This document shows, piece by piece, positions 1-6,136 of a stretch of 6,472 nucleotides of DNA. The stretch covers positions 1-6,472 of the forward strand of contig NYZA01000049.1 of NCBI GenBank assembly GCA_002686955.1, given 5' to 3'. Position 1 is the stretch's first letter. The number at the start of each line of letters is the position of its first letter. The notes under the pieces are model-generated. The model made no database searches, had not been told where the DNA came from, and saw nothing but the letters and a program-made list of their open reading frames with translations. This DNA comes from Gemmatimonadota bacterium (lineage in GTDB: Bacteria; GCA-2686955). Made by a program: the position numbers and the translations under genes.

Positions 1-107
1 CCCGCGCGTTGCAGCTCCCTGACGAGATTGGCTGCCTTGTAGGCCGCGATCGAGCCGGAAACCGCCAGCAGTACCGTTTTCGACGCGAGAGGACCCGCCT
101 CGGTCAC
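1..107 (-). CDS. coaBC: Phosphopantothenoylcysteine decarboxylase/synthase, N-terminus only (partial)
   Basis: Bifunctional CoaBC (Dfp) makes 4'-phosphopantetheine in cytoplasmic coenzyme A synthesis. It joins cysteine to 4'-phosphopantothenate and then decarboxylates the product with FMN. Only the first 35 codons are present; the gene runs off the left edge. The visible residues after a short lead are VLLAVSGSIAAYKAANLVRE (12–31), the opening beta strand and GS-IAAYK loop of the HFCD flavoprotein (CoaC) domain. The start is GTG at 107–105 and shares GTGA with the rpoZ stop, which implies translational coupling. No strong ribosome binding site is seen, as is common at such overlaps. The rpoZ–coaBC order is a frequent bacterial arrangement and supports the call. 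Whether the CoaB half follows in the same polypeptide cannot be seen; a monofunctional flavoprotein decarboxylase is the alternative. Confidence 0.87.
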   Translation of the reverse strand, partial: MTEAGPLASKTVLLAVSGSIAAYKAANLVRELQRA

Positions 108-508
108 GAAGCGTCGCCGCCCTCTACCTTCACCTTCTCCGCGGCCTCACCGGCATCGGCGCCGGCCGCCGCGACCTCGACCGCGAGCTCCTCACTCGAT
201 TCGTCCACCTTCGCCTCGGCCGCATCGCTCGCCGCCGCCGCCTCTTCGATCGCCCCCGCCAGACCCGCGGCGGTTGCCGAATGGGCCATCCCCTCGACCG
301 CGTCGAGACTGACCTCGGTCGGTTCAGGAGCTTCCCAATACTCCCACTTCACGCGCCCTTCGGAGTAGCGATCCATCGCCAGACTCGTGACCTTGAACTC
401 CACGTTCTGCCCGCGGAGACGGTTGTTGATCCGGCGCGCCTCTTTCGAGATCACCATGATCACTTCGTACTTCCCCTTGAGCTCGTTCAGCTTCGCTTCG
501 CGCTCCAT
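104..508 (-). CDS. rpoZ: DNA-directed RNA polymerase subunit omega with long acidic/alanine-rich tail
   Basis: Omega is the small RNA polymerase subunit that helps fold and hold beta-prime. The call rests on the N-terminal core: YEVIMVISKEARRINNR (14–30) matches the omega helix that contacts beta-prime, and TSLAMDRYSEGRVKWEY (41–57) matches the second conserved block. Position between gmk and coaBC is the classical context. I chose ATG 508–506, not the longer upstream reading, because AGGAG lies 7 bases before it and the gmk stop is only 2 bases upstream. The protein is 134 aa, against roughly 70–110 for most omegas. The excess is a low-complexity tail from about residue 66, very rich in Ala, Glu and Asp and probably disordered. 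The stop overlaps the coaBC GTG start. Confidence 0.88.
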   Translation of the reverse strand: MEREAKLNELKGKYEVIMVISKEARRINNRLRGQNVEFKVTSLAMDRYSEGRVKWEYWEAPEPTEVSLDAVEGMAHSATAAGLAGAIEEAAAASDAAEAKVDESSEELAVEVAAAGADAGEAAEKVKVEGGDAS

Positions 509-510
509 GC

Positions 511-1194
511 CTAGTCTCCTGAATCGGAATCCGCGGGAAGCGCCGCGAGATCGAGCCCGTCGATCTCTAGGCGGCTCTCGCGGCAACCTTCGCTTCGTAC
601 GATGTTAGCGACCTCTCGGGTGGCCCGATCCAGGTCGTCGTTCACCACGATGTAGTCGTAGTCGCACAACCGCGCCGCCTCTTTCCTGGCGTTGCGCAGC
701 CGCAGCCGAACCGCCTCGTCGCTCTCGTCCCCCCGCCCACGCAGACGCTCCTCGAGAGCGGCCCACGAGGGAGGCAGGACGAAGATGGAGACAGTCTCGG
801 ATATCTTTGCTTTGAGTTGTGCTCCCCCCTGCACGTCGATATCTAGAAGAACGATCTCGCCCTTCTCCATGCCGGCGCGAACGACTCGTCGATCGGTGCC
901 GTAGAGATTGCCGTGCACCTCGGCCCACTCGACGAATCGGCCCTCACCGATCCGCTTCTCGAACTCGGCGCGGTTCACGAAGTGGTAATCGCGTCCGTCC
1001 ACCTCGCCCGGACGCATCGCCCGCGTCGTGACGGACACCGAGTAGCTCGCCCGGGCCACCGCAGCGCGCACGCCGCGACATATCGATGTCTTTCCGGCTC
1101 CGGAGGGCGCCGAAATCACCACGGGGAATCCTCGGCCACGAAGAGTGAGCTTCGCGCCCGATCGCCCGGCCTCCGGTTTCGCGCAGCTCATCAT
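511..1194 (-). CDS. gmk: Guanylate kinase
   Basis: Guanylate kinase phosphorylates GMP to GDP with ATP in the cytoplasm and is essential for GTP/dGTP supply. The 227-residue protein has the P-loop APSGAGKTS (29–37), the GMP-binding block SVTTRAMRPGEVDGRDYHF (54–72), EWAEVHGNLYGT (89–100) and VLLDIDVQGG (115–124), all diagnostic. The RLRGRGDESDEAVRLRL lid-type segment and a DYDYIVVNDDL block follow as in the family. It is somewhat longer than the usual ~205 aa, with a short extra C-terminus. The reading frame stays open another 70 codons upstream, but that part lies inside yicC and resembles nothing, so the start is set at ATG 1194, which forms an ATGA overlap with the yicC stop. A second ATG directly follows and is an equal alternative. 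No RemA/DUF370 gene lies between yicC and gmk, unlike in many Firmicutes. Confidence 0.96.
   Translation of the reverse strand: MMSCAKPEAGRSGAKLTLRGRGFPVVISAPSGAGKTSICRGVRAAVARASYSVSVTTRAMRPGEVDGRDYHFVNRAEFEKRIGEGRFVEWAEVHGNLYGTDRRVVRAGMEKGEIVLLDIDVQGGAQLKAKISETVSIFVLPPSWAALEERLRGRGDESDEAVRLRLRNARKEAARLCDYDYIVVNDDLDRATREVANIVRSEGCRESRLEIDGLDLAALPADSDSGD
516..520 (-). promoter_or_regulatory. Ribosome binding site of rpoZ
   Basis: AGGAG on the minus strand sits inside the last codons of gmk, 7 bases before the ATG at 508. It decides the rpoZ start over the 26-residue Arg-rich upstream extension, which would overlap gmk and does not look like omega. Confidence 0.75.
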
Positions 1195-2084
1195 TCCAGA
1201 TTCTGGGTCTGCTCCCGCAGGCGCTCGACCTCTTCCTTCATCCGCACGACCTGGATCGCCATCTCTTTCGAATGCGCCTTCGCGCCGATCGTGCCGCACT
1301 CTCGCTGCAGCTCCTGCGCCAAGAAATCGATCCGGCGACCGACCGCCCCACCGCCTTCGAGCGTGCCCCGCAGCTCGATCAGATGCGCCTCGATCCGGTC
1401 GCACTCTTCGGCGATGTCGACCTTCTCCGCGAGGGTCGCAATCTCTTGCAGAAGTCGGGCATCGTCCACTTCGTTCTCACCCAGAAGGAGCTGCACCCGC
1501 TCCCGCAGCCGCGTCTCGTAGCGCACCATACGCTCCGGTGCTATGCGTCGAACCTCGGCCAGGCCGGCTTCGAGCACCCCGGCGCGCTCCCCCAACACCC
1601 GCGCCAACGCCTCTCCCTCTCTCAGGCGGGAGGCATCGAAGGCATCGAGGGCCTCGTCGATCGCCTCCATCGCCGATTCGCTCACCCGGTCGCCGTCCAG
1701 CTCGGCGCCGCTGAAGAGTGCCGGCACCGCGAGCAGATGATCGAGGGTCAGCGGGCCGCTCAGCTCGAGCCGATTGGCCAGCCCGCGGAGCTCCTCGGCC
1801 ACGCGGGTCGCCTGATCGGGGTGAATTCCCAGACTCGACCCAGCGGCTCCGCTCAGTGTCACCGAAACATCGACCCTCCCGCGCCGCACCCGCGCGCGAA
1901 CCCTCTCCTCCACTACCCGATCGAGGGCCGGCAGCTCACGGGGAGCCCGCACGTTCACGTTGCAGAATCGGTGGTTGACGCCCCGGATCTCGACCTGCAC
2001 GATCGCCTCGGCATCGACGCGATCGGCGTGCCCGAAACCGGTCATGCTGCGAAGCTGGGCCGGCTCTTTCTTGCTCTGCTGCAT
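1191..2084 (-). CDS. yicC: YicC family endoribonuclease
   Basis: YicC proteins are endoribonucleases; E. coli YicC takes part in small-RNA decay. This 297-residue protein has the family opening LRSMTGFG (11–18), the block EIRGVNHRFCNVNVRAP (32–48), RRGRVDVSV (68–76), EIATLAEKVDIAEECDRIEAH (214–234, conserved acidic block) and the C-terminal DUF1732 signature GGGAVGRRIDFLAQELQREC (244–263) followed by GTIGAKA. Length fits the family (about 290). I chose ATG 2084; ATG 2045, at the MTGFG itself, is possible. The frame is open to ATG 2168, but the extra 28 residues have no family counterpart and no ribosome binding site precedes them. It is first in the operon with gmk, rpoZ and coaBC, and its stop overlaps the gmk start by ATGA. 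Confidence 0.93.
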   Translation of the reverse strand: MQQSKKEPAQLRSMTGFGHADRVDAEAIVQVEIRGVNHRFCNVNVRAPRELPALDRVVEERVRARVRRGRVDVSVTLSGAAGSSLGIHPDQATRVAEELRGLANRLELSGPLTLDHLLAVPALFSGAELDGDRVSESAMEAIDEALDAFDASRLREGEALARVLGERAGVLEAGLAEVRRIAPERMVRYETRLRERVQLLLGENEVDDARLLQEIATLAEKVDIAEECDRIEAHLIELRGTLEGGGAVGRRIDFLAQELQRECGTIGAKAHSKEMAIQVVRMKEEVERLREQTQNLE

Positions 2085-2189
2085 CGGCTTGGGGAGGTTC
2101 TGGGAAGAGACGAGGTGGATCGGCAGACAAAAGAGGTATGCTATCGCTTTGGCAGCCTTGGTGTCCATCGAAACCAGATATATGTGGAC

Positions 2190-2217
2190 TTGTGAGGGGG
2201 ATCTACACGGTTAGACT
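2190..2217 (+). promoter_or_regulatory. Possible sigma-70-type promoter for the sulfatase-like gene
   Basis: TTGTGA (2190–2195) and TAGACT (2212–2217) are separated by 16 bases and each match 4 of 6 consensus positions. They lie about 46 bases before the TTG start, in the A/T-richer part of the intergenic region. This is a by-eye match only, and weak. Confidence 0.25.
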
Positions 2218-2251
2218 ATCCAGAGGCGGCAGTTGATCATTCCGTCGAAAG

Positions 2252-2256
2252 AAGGA
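2252..2256 (+). promoter_or_regulatory. Ribosome binding site that fixes a TTG start
   Basis: AAGGA is placed 7 bases before TTG 2264. An in-frame TGA at 2234–2236 and the absence of any ATG or GTG between it and 2264 make the TTG the first available start. The signal peptide begins directly after it. Confidence 0.7.
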
Positions 2257-2263
2257 CCTCATC

Positions 2264-4207
2264 TTGTTCCCACGCGGACCCTTGGTCGTTGCCGTGTCGG
2301 TCGTAAGCGCGTTCGCCGCCCCAGCCTCGGGCACCCAGGGGGTCGACACTTCGTACAATGTGATCTTCTACGTTCTCGACACCGTTCGGGCTGATCACTT
2401 CAGCCTTTACGGCTATGAGCGCGAGACCACTCCATTCGTCGATCAGCTCGCTACGGAGGGAATGACCTGGAGCGGCGCGCACTCATCCGGCACCTGGACC
2501 TGGCCGAGTGTCGTATCGATCCTCACGGGCGTGACGGTCGAAACACACAAGGTTGTCGATGATGCCCTGGCGATGCCGAGCGGCTACCCCAACCTCGCCG
2601 AAATCTTGGGGACCGAGGGCTACAGCACCCACATATTCTCGAGCAATCCCATGCTCGAACCCGAAGGCAGAGCCCGGCGCCACTTTCAATTCTCCTACGT
2701 CAGCGCCCGCCCCGATCAAGAGCTGACCGACCAAATCGAAGGCGTCATCCGCGACGCCGGCGCCCGCCCCTTCTTCATCCACGCCCAACCCATAGCGGCT
2801 CATTCTCCATACAGCTGCCCTTCCCCATTCGACAGCCTTTTCGTGGACGACGAATTCTACGGCGGTCTCGGTGAGGTTCCGCAGCTGACCGAGGACTTAG
2901 ACTGCCGTATCGGGATGAGAGTGCATCAGGTCATCGACGGCATCCTCAGCATGGACTGGTACGTCGCCCAATACGATGGGCTCATCGCCTACATGGACGA
3001 CCAGATTCGCCAGCTCTTCGAGATGCTCGAAGAGGAGGGATTGCGGGAGAACACACTGGTTGTGATCACCTCGGACCATGGTGAGGAGTTGGCCGGTGAT
3101 CACGGATACTATTTCTGCCATGTCGATCACTACGAAGCGAACACACACGTTCCGCTCGTCCTGATCCTCCCCGAGGCGTGGCAGCGCGAGCACGGCCAAG
3201 TGCGCAATGTCATGATCGAGGATGGGAATCCGGACCTGATCGATCTCCTCCCTACGACGCTCGAGGTGCTGGGGCTGCCGATTCCGGGATCAGTGCAGGG
3301 ACTCAGCCTGATCCAAACGCCCGAGCCGTGGGGTTCGATCGACGTCGGTCGGGCTTTCCGGGCGATTTGGGATGGGCGGATCAAGCTTATCCACCGGGCG
3401 CCGGAGCTCGTGCCCTCGGCGGGAAACGAGCTGTACAACCTCGCGGACGATCCGGAGGAAAGGAACGATCTGGCCGATTCCCTGGCGGGCGAGGCGCAGC
3501 GCTTGGAGGACACTCTCTTGCGGATCGGGCTCGAGCTGGATGCGATCCGCTACCCCCAACCCACCGGCACTCTCTTTCTCTCCGACATAGAGGATCAGGC
3601 GCAGGTCGAAGGCTACTTCGCGTTTTCGAAGTACAGCGGCAGTTGGACGGTCGTCTCGGAGAACGACACCAACAAAGCGCTGGGTGCTCGCATCGAGATG
3701 CAGGCGGCGCCGACCAGCTACCTGGACTTCGTCGCACTCATCGTCGAGCCTTTGTGGGACTACGATCTGGCTTGCCGTTTCGCCCTGAGCGAGGGGACGC
3801 TCTCAGTTCAGACGCGCTGGATCCGGTGGCTCGACCGAGGCTATCGCCTTCACCTGAACGCCGATGGTGCCCAGCTGCTCCACTGCCCCGTGGACGGCCC
3901 GAGCGAAGAACTGGCAAGGGCGGAGATCGACATTTCGCCTGATCGTTGGCATGAGCTCGAATTCAATTCCCGCGGTGCTTCGATCACCATCATAGTCGAT
4001 GGACAGCGAATCATTCATGTGCCGGAAGCCAATTCGGAAATATGGGGATCGACCTACTTCGCGATCCCCACCGATACGGGTGGTGAAGCCCTGGTGGACG
4101 ATATCCGCATCTCACGACCCCGCAGGGCAGTCCACGCCGATCTCGAAACAGCGCTGATCGGCGATGCCTCTTCTCAAGGTCGCGACAATTATCGAGTGGG
4201 AAGATAG
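2264..4207 (+). CDS. Exported sulfatase/alkaline-phosphatase-superfamily hydrolase with C-terminal lectin-like domain; Thr at nucleophile position
   Basis: The 647-residue protein starts with TTG and a signal peptide (hydrophobic stretch about 7–20, cleavage probably near 20–26), so it likely acts outside the cytoplasm. Residues ~31–400 are a sulfatase fold: NVIFYVLDTVRADHFSLYGY (32–51) supplies metal-site D39 and R42/D44; WTWPSVVSILTG (78–89) is the nucleophile region; AAHSPY (178–183) is the usual HSPY segment; ITSDHGEELAGDHG (268–281) supplies D271 and H272; and HVPLVL (295–300) follows. The usual C/S-x-P-x-R reads T79-W-P-S-V83, so the formylglycine residue and the following Arg are both absent. 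Thr nucleophiles occur in phosphotransfer relatives, so sulfate-ester cleavage is not assured. Residues ~435–618 resemble a concanavalin-A-like/DUF1080-type beta-sandwich, with WHELEF (562–567), IIVDGQ (576–581) and VDDIRI (611–616). No maturation (FGE) gene is nearby. The substrate is unknown. Confidence 0.85.
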   Translation: MFPRGPLVVAVSVVSAFAAPASGTQGVDTSYNVIFYVLDTVRADHFSLYGYERETTPFVDQLATEGMTWSGAHSSGTWTWPSVVSILTGVTVETHKVVDDALAMPSGYPNLAEILGTEGYSTHIFSSNPMLEPEGRARRHFQFSYVSARPDQELTDQIEGVIRDAGARPFFIHAQPIAAHSPYSCPSPFDSLFVDDEFYGGLGEVPQLTEDLDCRIGMRVHQVIDGILSMDWYVAQYDGLIAYMDDQIRQLFEMLEEEGLRENTLVVITSDHGEELAGDHGYYFCHVDHYEANTHVPLVLILPEAWQREHGQVRNVMIEDGNPDLIDLLPTTLEVLGLPIPGSVQGLSLIQTPEPWGSIDVGRAFRAIWDGRIKLIHRAPELVPSAGNELYNLADDPEERNDLADSLAGEAQRLEDTLLRIGLELDAIRYPQPTGTLFLSDIEDQAQVEGYFAFSKYSGSWTVVSENDTNKALGARIEMQAAPTSYLDFVALIVEPLWDYDLACRFALSEGTLSVQTRWIRWLDRGYRLHLNADGAQLLHCPVDGPSEELARAEIDISPDRWHELEFNSRGASITIIVDGQRIIHVPEANSEIWGSTYFAIPTDTGGEALVDDIRISRPRRAVHADLETALIGDASSQGRDNYRVGR

Positions 4208-4465
4208 CCCTCGTATTCAATCCCACCAAGGGTTCGCGCATTCCTTTCGCCCACTGTGATGGAACAGGTAGAGGTAGTCGCGATCCCGGAGGTCGGAAAG
4301 GTCGCCGGCTCTGCGATCTTCGGTCATGATGGCATGTTTATTCTCGTCGGCGTGTGATTGTAGAGGCTCCTACCTGCGCTCACCAACGATTACAATCGGT
4401 TTTCCTCCCAGCAACTCCCCTCGAATCGGCTCGGCGAAGCCGGCCAACGACGCAAGAGCGCGCGC
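4208..4465. other. Intergenic region without a convincing gene
   Basis: These 258 bases lie between the sulfatase-like gene and rqcH and are less GC-rich than the following gene. Two opposed small reading frames overlap here: 4259–4357 plus (32 aa, beginning MEQVEVVAIPEV) and 4217–4327 minus (36 aa, ending RDRDYLYLFHHSGR then KECANPWWD). Neither has a clear ribosome binding site or recognisable family. Short inverted repeats are present: an imperfect one at about 4362–4375, CGATT/AATCG (4387–4398, followed by GTTTT) and CGGCT/AGCCG (4427–4442). None is a standard terminator. The rqcH promoter should be in this region, but no good -35/-10 pair stands out. Confidence 0.5.
4217..4327 (-). CDS. 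Doubtful 36-residue reading frame
   Basis: ATG 4327 to TGA 4217–4219 encodes a charged peptide starting MTEDRRAGDLSDLRDRDYLY and ending in NPWWD. The run DYLYLFHHSGR and the paired tryptophans look less like random GC-rich translation than most frames here. Still, there is no clear ribosome binding site, no family is recognised, and a plus-strand frame covers the same bases. It could be a small protein, the remnant of an older gene, or chance. Listed only so that the position is on record. Confidence 0.12.
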   Translation of the reverse strand: MTEDRRAGDLSDLRDRDYLYLFHHSGRKECANPWWD

Positions 4466-6136
4466 ATGCTGCGAATCGATCAGGTTTACGTCGATGGCCT
4501 GGCCCGGGCGCTGGACCGAGCGTGGACCGGAAAACGTCTACATGGGGTGGACCGTCTGGGGGAGAGGATGCTCGCCTTGCGTGTACGGGCCGGGGAAGGG
4601 GAGCGGCCGGAGCTCGTGTTCGCGGCGTGGCCGGGGCGCCCCGTGCTCTTCGTTTCGAGTGTGCCGGTGGCGCCACCCTTCGTCGGACGGGAGCGGGATC
4701 GAGCCTTTGGTCCCCCTTTGGATGGAGCGAAGATAGAGCGGATAGGTTCGATTCCCGGCGAGCGAACCTTGGCGGTGGAGGTCCAGTCGCGCACGATCGG
4801 GACGGCGCGCCTGGAGTTGACCGCGGCGGGTCATGCGACGGATGCCTGGCTCGTCGCGGGCGAGATGACGATCGCGGGGTTGCGCGGGAGGGGGCGCGGG
4901 GACGGGGGAGGGCGCGTCAGGGTGGAGCTTGGAGAGGGAGAGAGGCTCGCGCTTGGCCGGTTGCGTAGGGCGCGACCTGGCGGATCGGCCCTTCTGTGCG
5001 CCGAGGCGCTGTATCGGTGTGGACTGGACCAGCGGGACGAGATCGGGGAGCTTCCGGAGGAGGTGGTGGACCTCTTCGATGCGCTGGCGGAGGAGGTGGA
5101 TGCAAGCTACGATGGCTACATCTACTCCTGCGCGGATGGCCGATCGGTATGGTCGCCGATCCCACTGGACCACCTGGGGAAGGCGTCGAGGCGCGAGTCG
5201 AATGTGGTGTTCGCGGGAGAATCACTGTGCGCTGGAGCGTTGGCCGAGCGGCTCTTCGAGGAGGGGCGCAACGAGGCGGCGCGTGTGATCGCCAAGCTCA
5301 AGAAGCAGCTGGCGCGGCGCGAATCCAACATCGAGAAGGACCTCGCGCGATCACGAAGAAGCGAGGGGGAGCGACGCAAGGGAGAGGCGATTCTCGCTTC
5401 GCTCGCCGAGCTGCGGAGGGGAATGACTGAGGCCTCGATCGTTGATCCGTACACGGGAGAGGCAATGACCATCGAGCTCGATCCGCTGCTCGATCCGGCG
5501 GTCAACGCGGAGCATGCCTTCAAGGAAGCGCGTAAGGCGGCGGATGGAGAGGCGCACGCCCGTCGCCGGCTCGCGGAGACGCGGATGGAGCTCGCACGCC
5601 TAGAGGCGGACGAGAAAATCGTGTCGGAGGCGAGCGAACCGAACGATTTGCACACCCTGGCTCGACTGGTCCCCCGGCTGCGCCTGAGGGGAGATGAGCG
5701 GCGGGAAAGCGCAAGGCGACCGGCGGTGCGGCGCAAGAAAGGGATGCTCGGGGAGCTCGATCCTCGATGGCGCCGGTATTCACTGCCTGGAGAGTGGATC
5801 GTGTTGGCGGCTCGAAACGCAAAGGACAACGACCTACTTACGCAGAAGGTCGCCCACATGTCGGATTTTTGGTTCCATGCACGAGGCTGCCCCGGTTCTC
5901 ACGTAGTGCTGCGCTGCGCCGGTAGAAAGGAGCGCCCTCCGAAGGCGATTCTCGAAGCAACGGCCGCCATCGCCGCGTACCACTCGAAGGCGCGCAACTC
6001 TCGACTGGTCCCGGTGGCGTACGCGCCGAAACGCTACGTGCGCAAGCCGAAAGGGTCGAAGGCCGGGCTGGTCTTCATGAACAGAGAGGTCGTGACCTTC
6101 GTGAGGCCGGGTTTGCCGGAGGGATATCGGCACTGA
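4466..6136 (+). CDS. rqcH: NFACT-family ribosome quality control protein RqcH (Rqc2/NEMF homologue)
   Basis: RqcH binds 50S subunits carrying stalled peptidyl-tRNA and adds C-terminal alanine tails that mark the chain for degradation; older annotations call the family fibronectin-binding protein. The 556-residue protein has an NFACT-N region (~1–135), a helix-hairpin-helix-like region (~160–210), a charged coiled coil (~260–390, broken by the family block IELDPLLDPAVNAEHAFKEA at 336–355), and a C-terminal NFACT-R domain (443–547). NFACT-R is the strongest evidence: LAARNAKDNDLLTQK (447–461), FWFHARGCPGSHVVL (468–482) and the KPKGSKAGLV segment (527–536). NFACT-N is divergent: the Asp-Arg pair needed for alanine tailing in B. 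subtilis seems to be E99-R100 in PGERTL, and a Gly/Arg-rich loop lies at 139–150. The start is ATG 4466, with a weak AAGAG 7 bases upstream. Its stop abuts the convergent gene. Confidence 0.85.
   Translation: MLRIDQVYVDGLARALDRAWTGKRLHGVDRLGERMLALRVRAGEGERPELVFAAWPGRPVLFVSSVPVAPPFVGRERDRAFGPPLDGAKIERIGSIPGERTLAVEVQSRTIGTARLELTAAGHATDAWLVAGEMTIAGLRGRGRGDGGGRVRVELGEGERLALGRLRRARPGGSALLCAEALYRCGLDQRDEIGELPEEVVDLFDALAEEVDASYDGYIYSCADGRSVWSPIPLDHLGKASRRESNVVFAGESLCAGALAERLFEEGRNEAARVIAKLKKQLARRESNIEKDLARSRRSEGERRKGEAILASLAELRRGMTEASIVDPYTGEAMTIELDPLLDPAVNAEHAFKEARKAADGEAHARRRLAETRMELARLEADEKIVSEASEPNDLHTLARLVPRLRLRGDERRESARRPAVRRKKGMLGELDPRWRRYSLPGEWIVLAARNAKDNDLLTQKVAHMSDFWFHARGCPGSHVVLRCAGRKERPPKAILEATAAIAAYHSKARNSRLVPVAYAPKRYVRKPKGSKAGLVFMNREVVTFVRPGLPEGYRH

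Larger units (their letters stand above)
2085..2263. other. Divergent intergenic region between yicC and the sulfatase-like gene
   Basis: These 179 bases separate two divergently read genes and must hold both promoters. The part from about 2130 to 2250 is visibly richer in A/T than the flanking genes, as expected for promoter DNA. The left part (2085–2168) is an open continuation of the yicC frame without family similarity. No obvious riboswitch fold or operator repeat was found. A minus-strand promoter for yicC could not be assigned with any confidence; the run CATATAT near 2177–2183 (minus strand) is the only -10-like sequence noted. Confidence 0.6.

Noticed and set aside
2085-2168. 28-codon N-terminal extension of yicC
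   Set aside because: It has no ribosome binding site and no family counterpart; the family begins near MTGFG.
1272-2195. 307-codon plus-strand frame opposite yicC
   Set aside because: It is the antisense shadow of a well-supported YicC protein; the translation shows no family motifs and is a typical GC-rich mirror frame.
3178-3942. 254-codon plus-strand frame inside the sulfatase-like gene
   Set aside because: Arg/Gly/Pro-rich out-of-frame reading with no motifs; the sulfatase frame continues through it with conserved segments.
4387-4402. CGATT/AATCG hairpin followed by GTTTT as terminator of the sulfatase-like gene
   Set aside because: The stem is 5 base pairs with a 2-base loop, the T-run is short, and it lies about 180 bases past the stop; too weak to call.
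4427-4442. CGGCT/AGCCG hairpin upstream of rqcH as a terminator
   Set aside because: No T-run follows, and the stem is only 5 base pairs.
4326-4736. 136-codon plus-strand frame running from the intergenic region into rqcH
   Set aside because: It overlaps the rqcH start in another frame; the Cys/Arg/Ser-rich translation is typical of noise.
5122-5859. 245-codon minus-strand frame opposite rqcH
   Set aside because: Ser/Arg-rich shadow of the coiled-coil coding region, without any domain signal.
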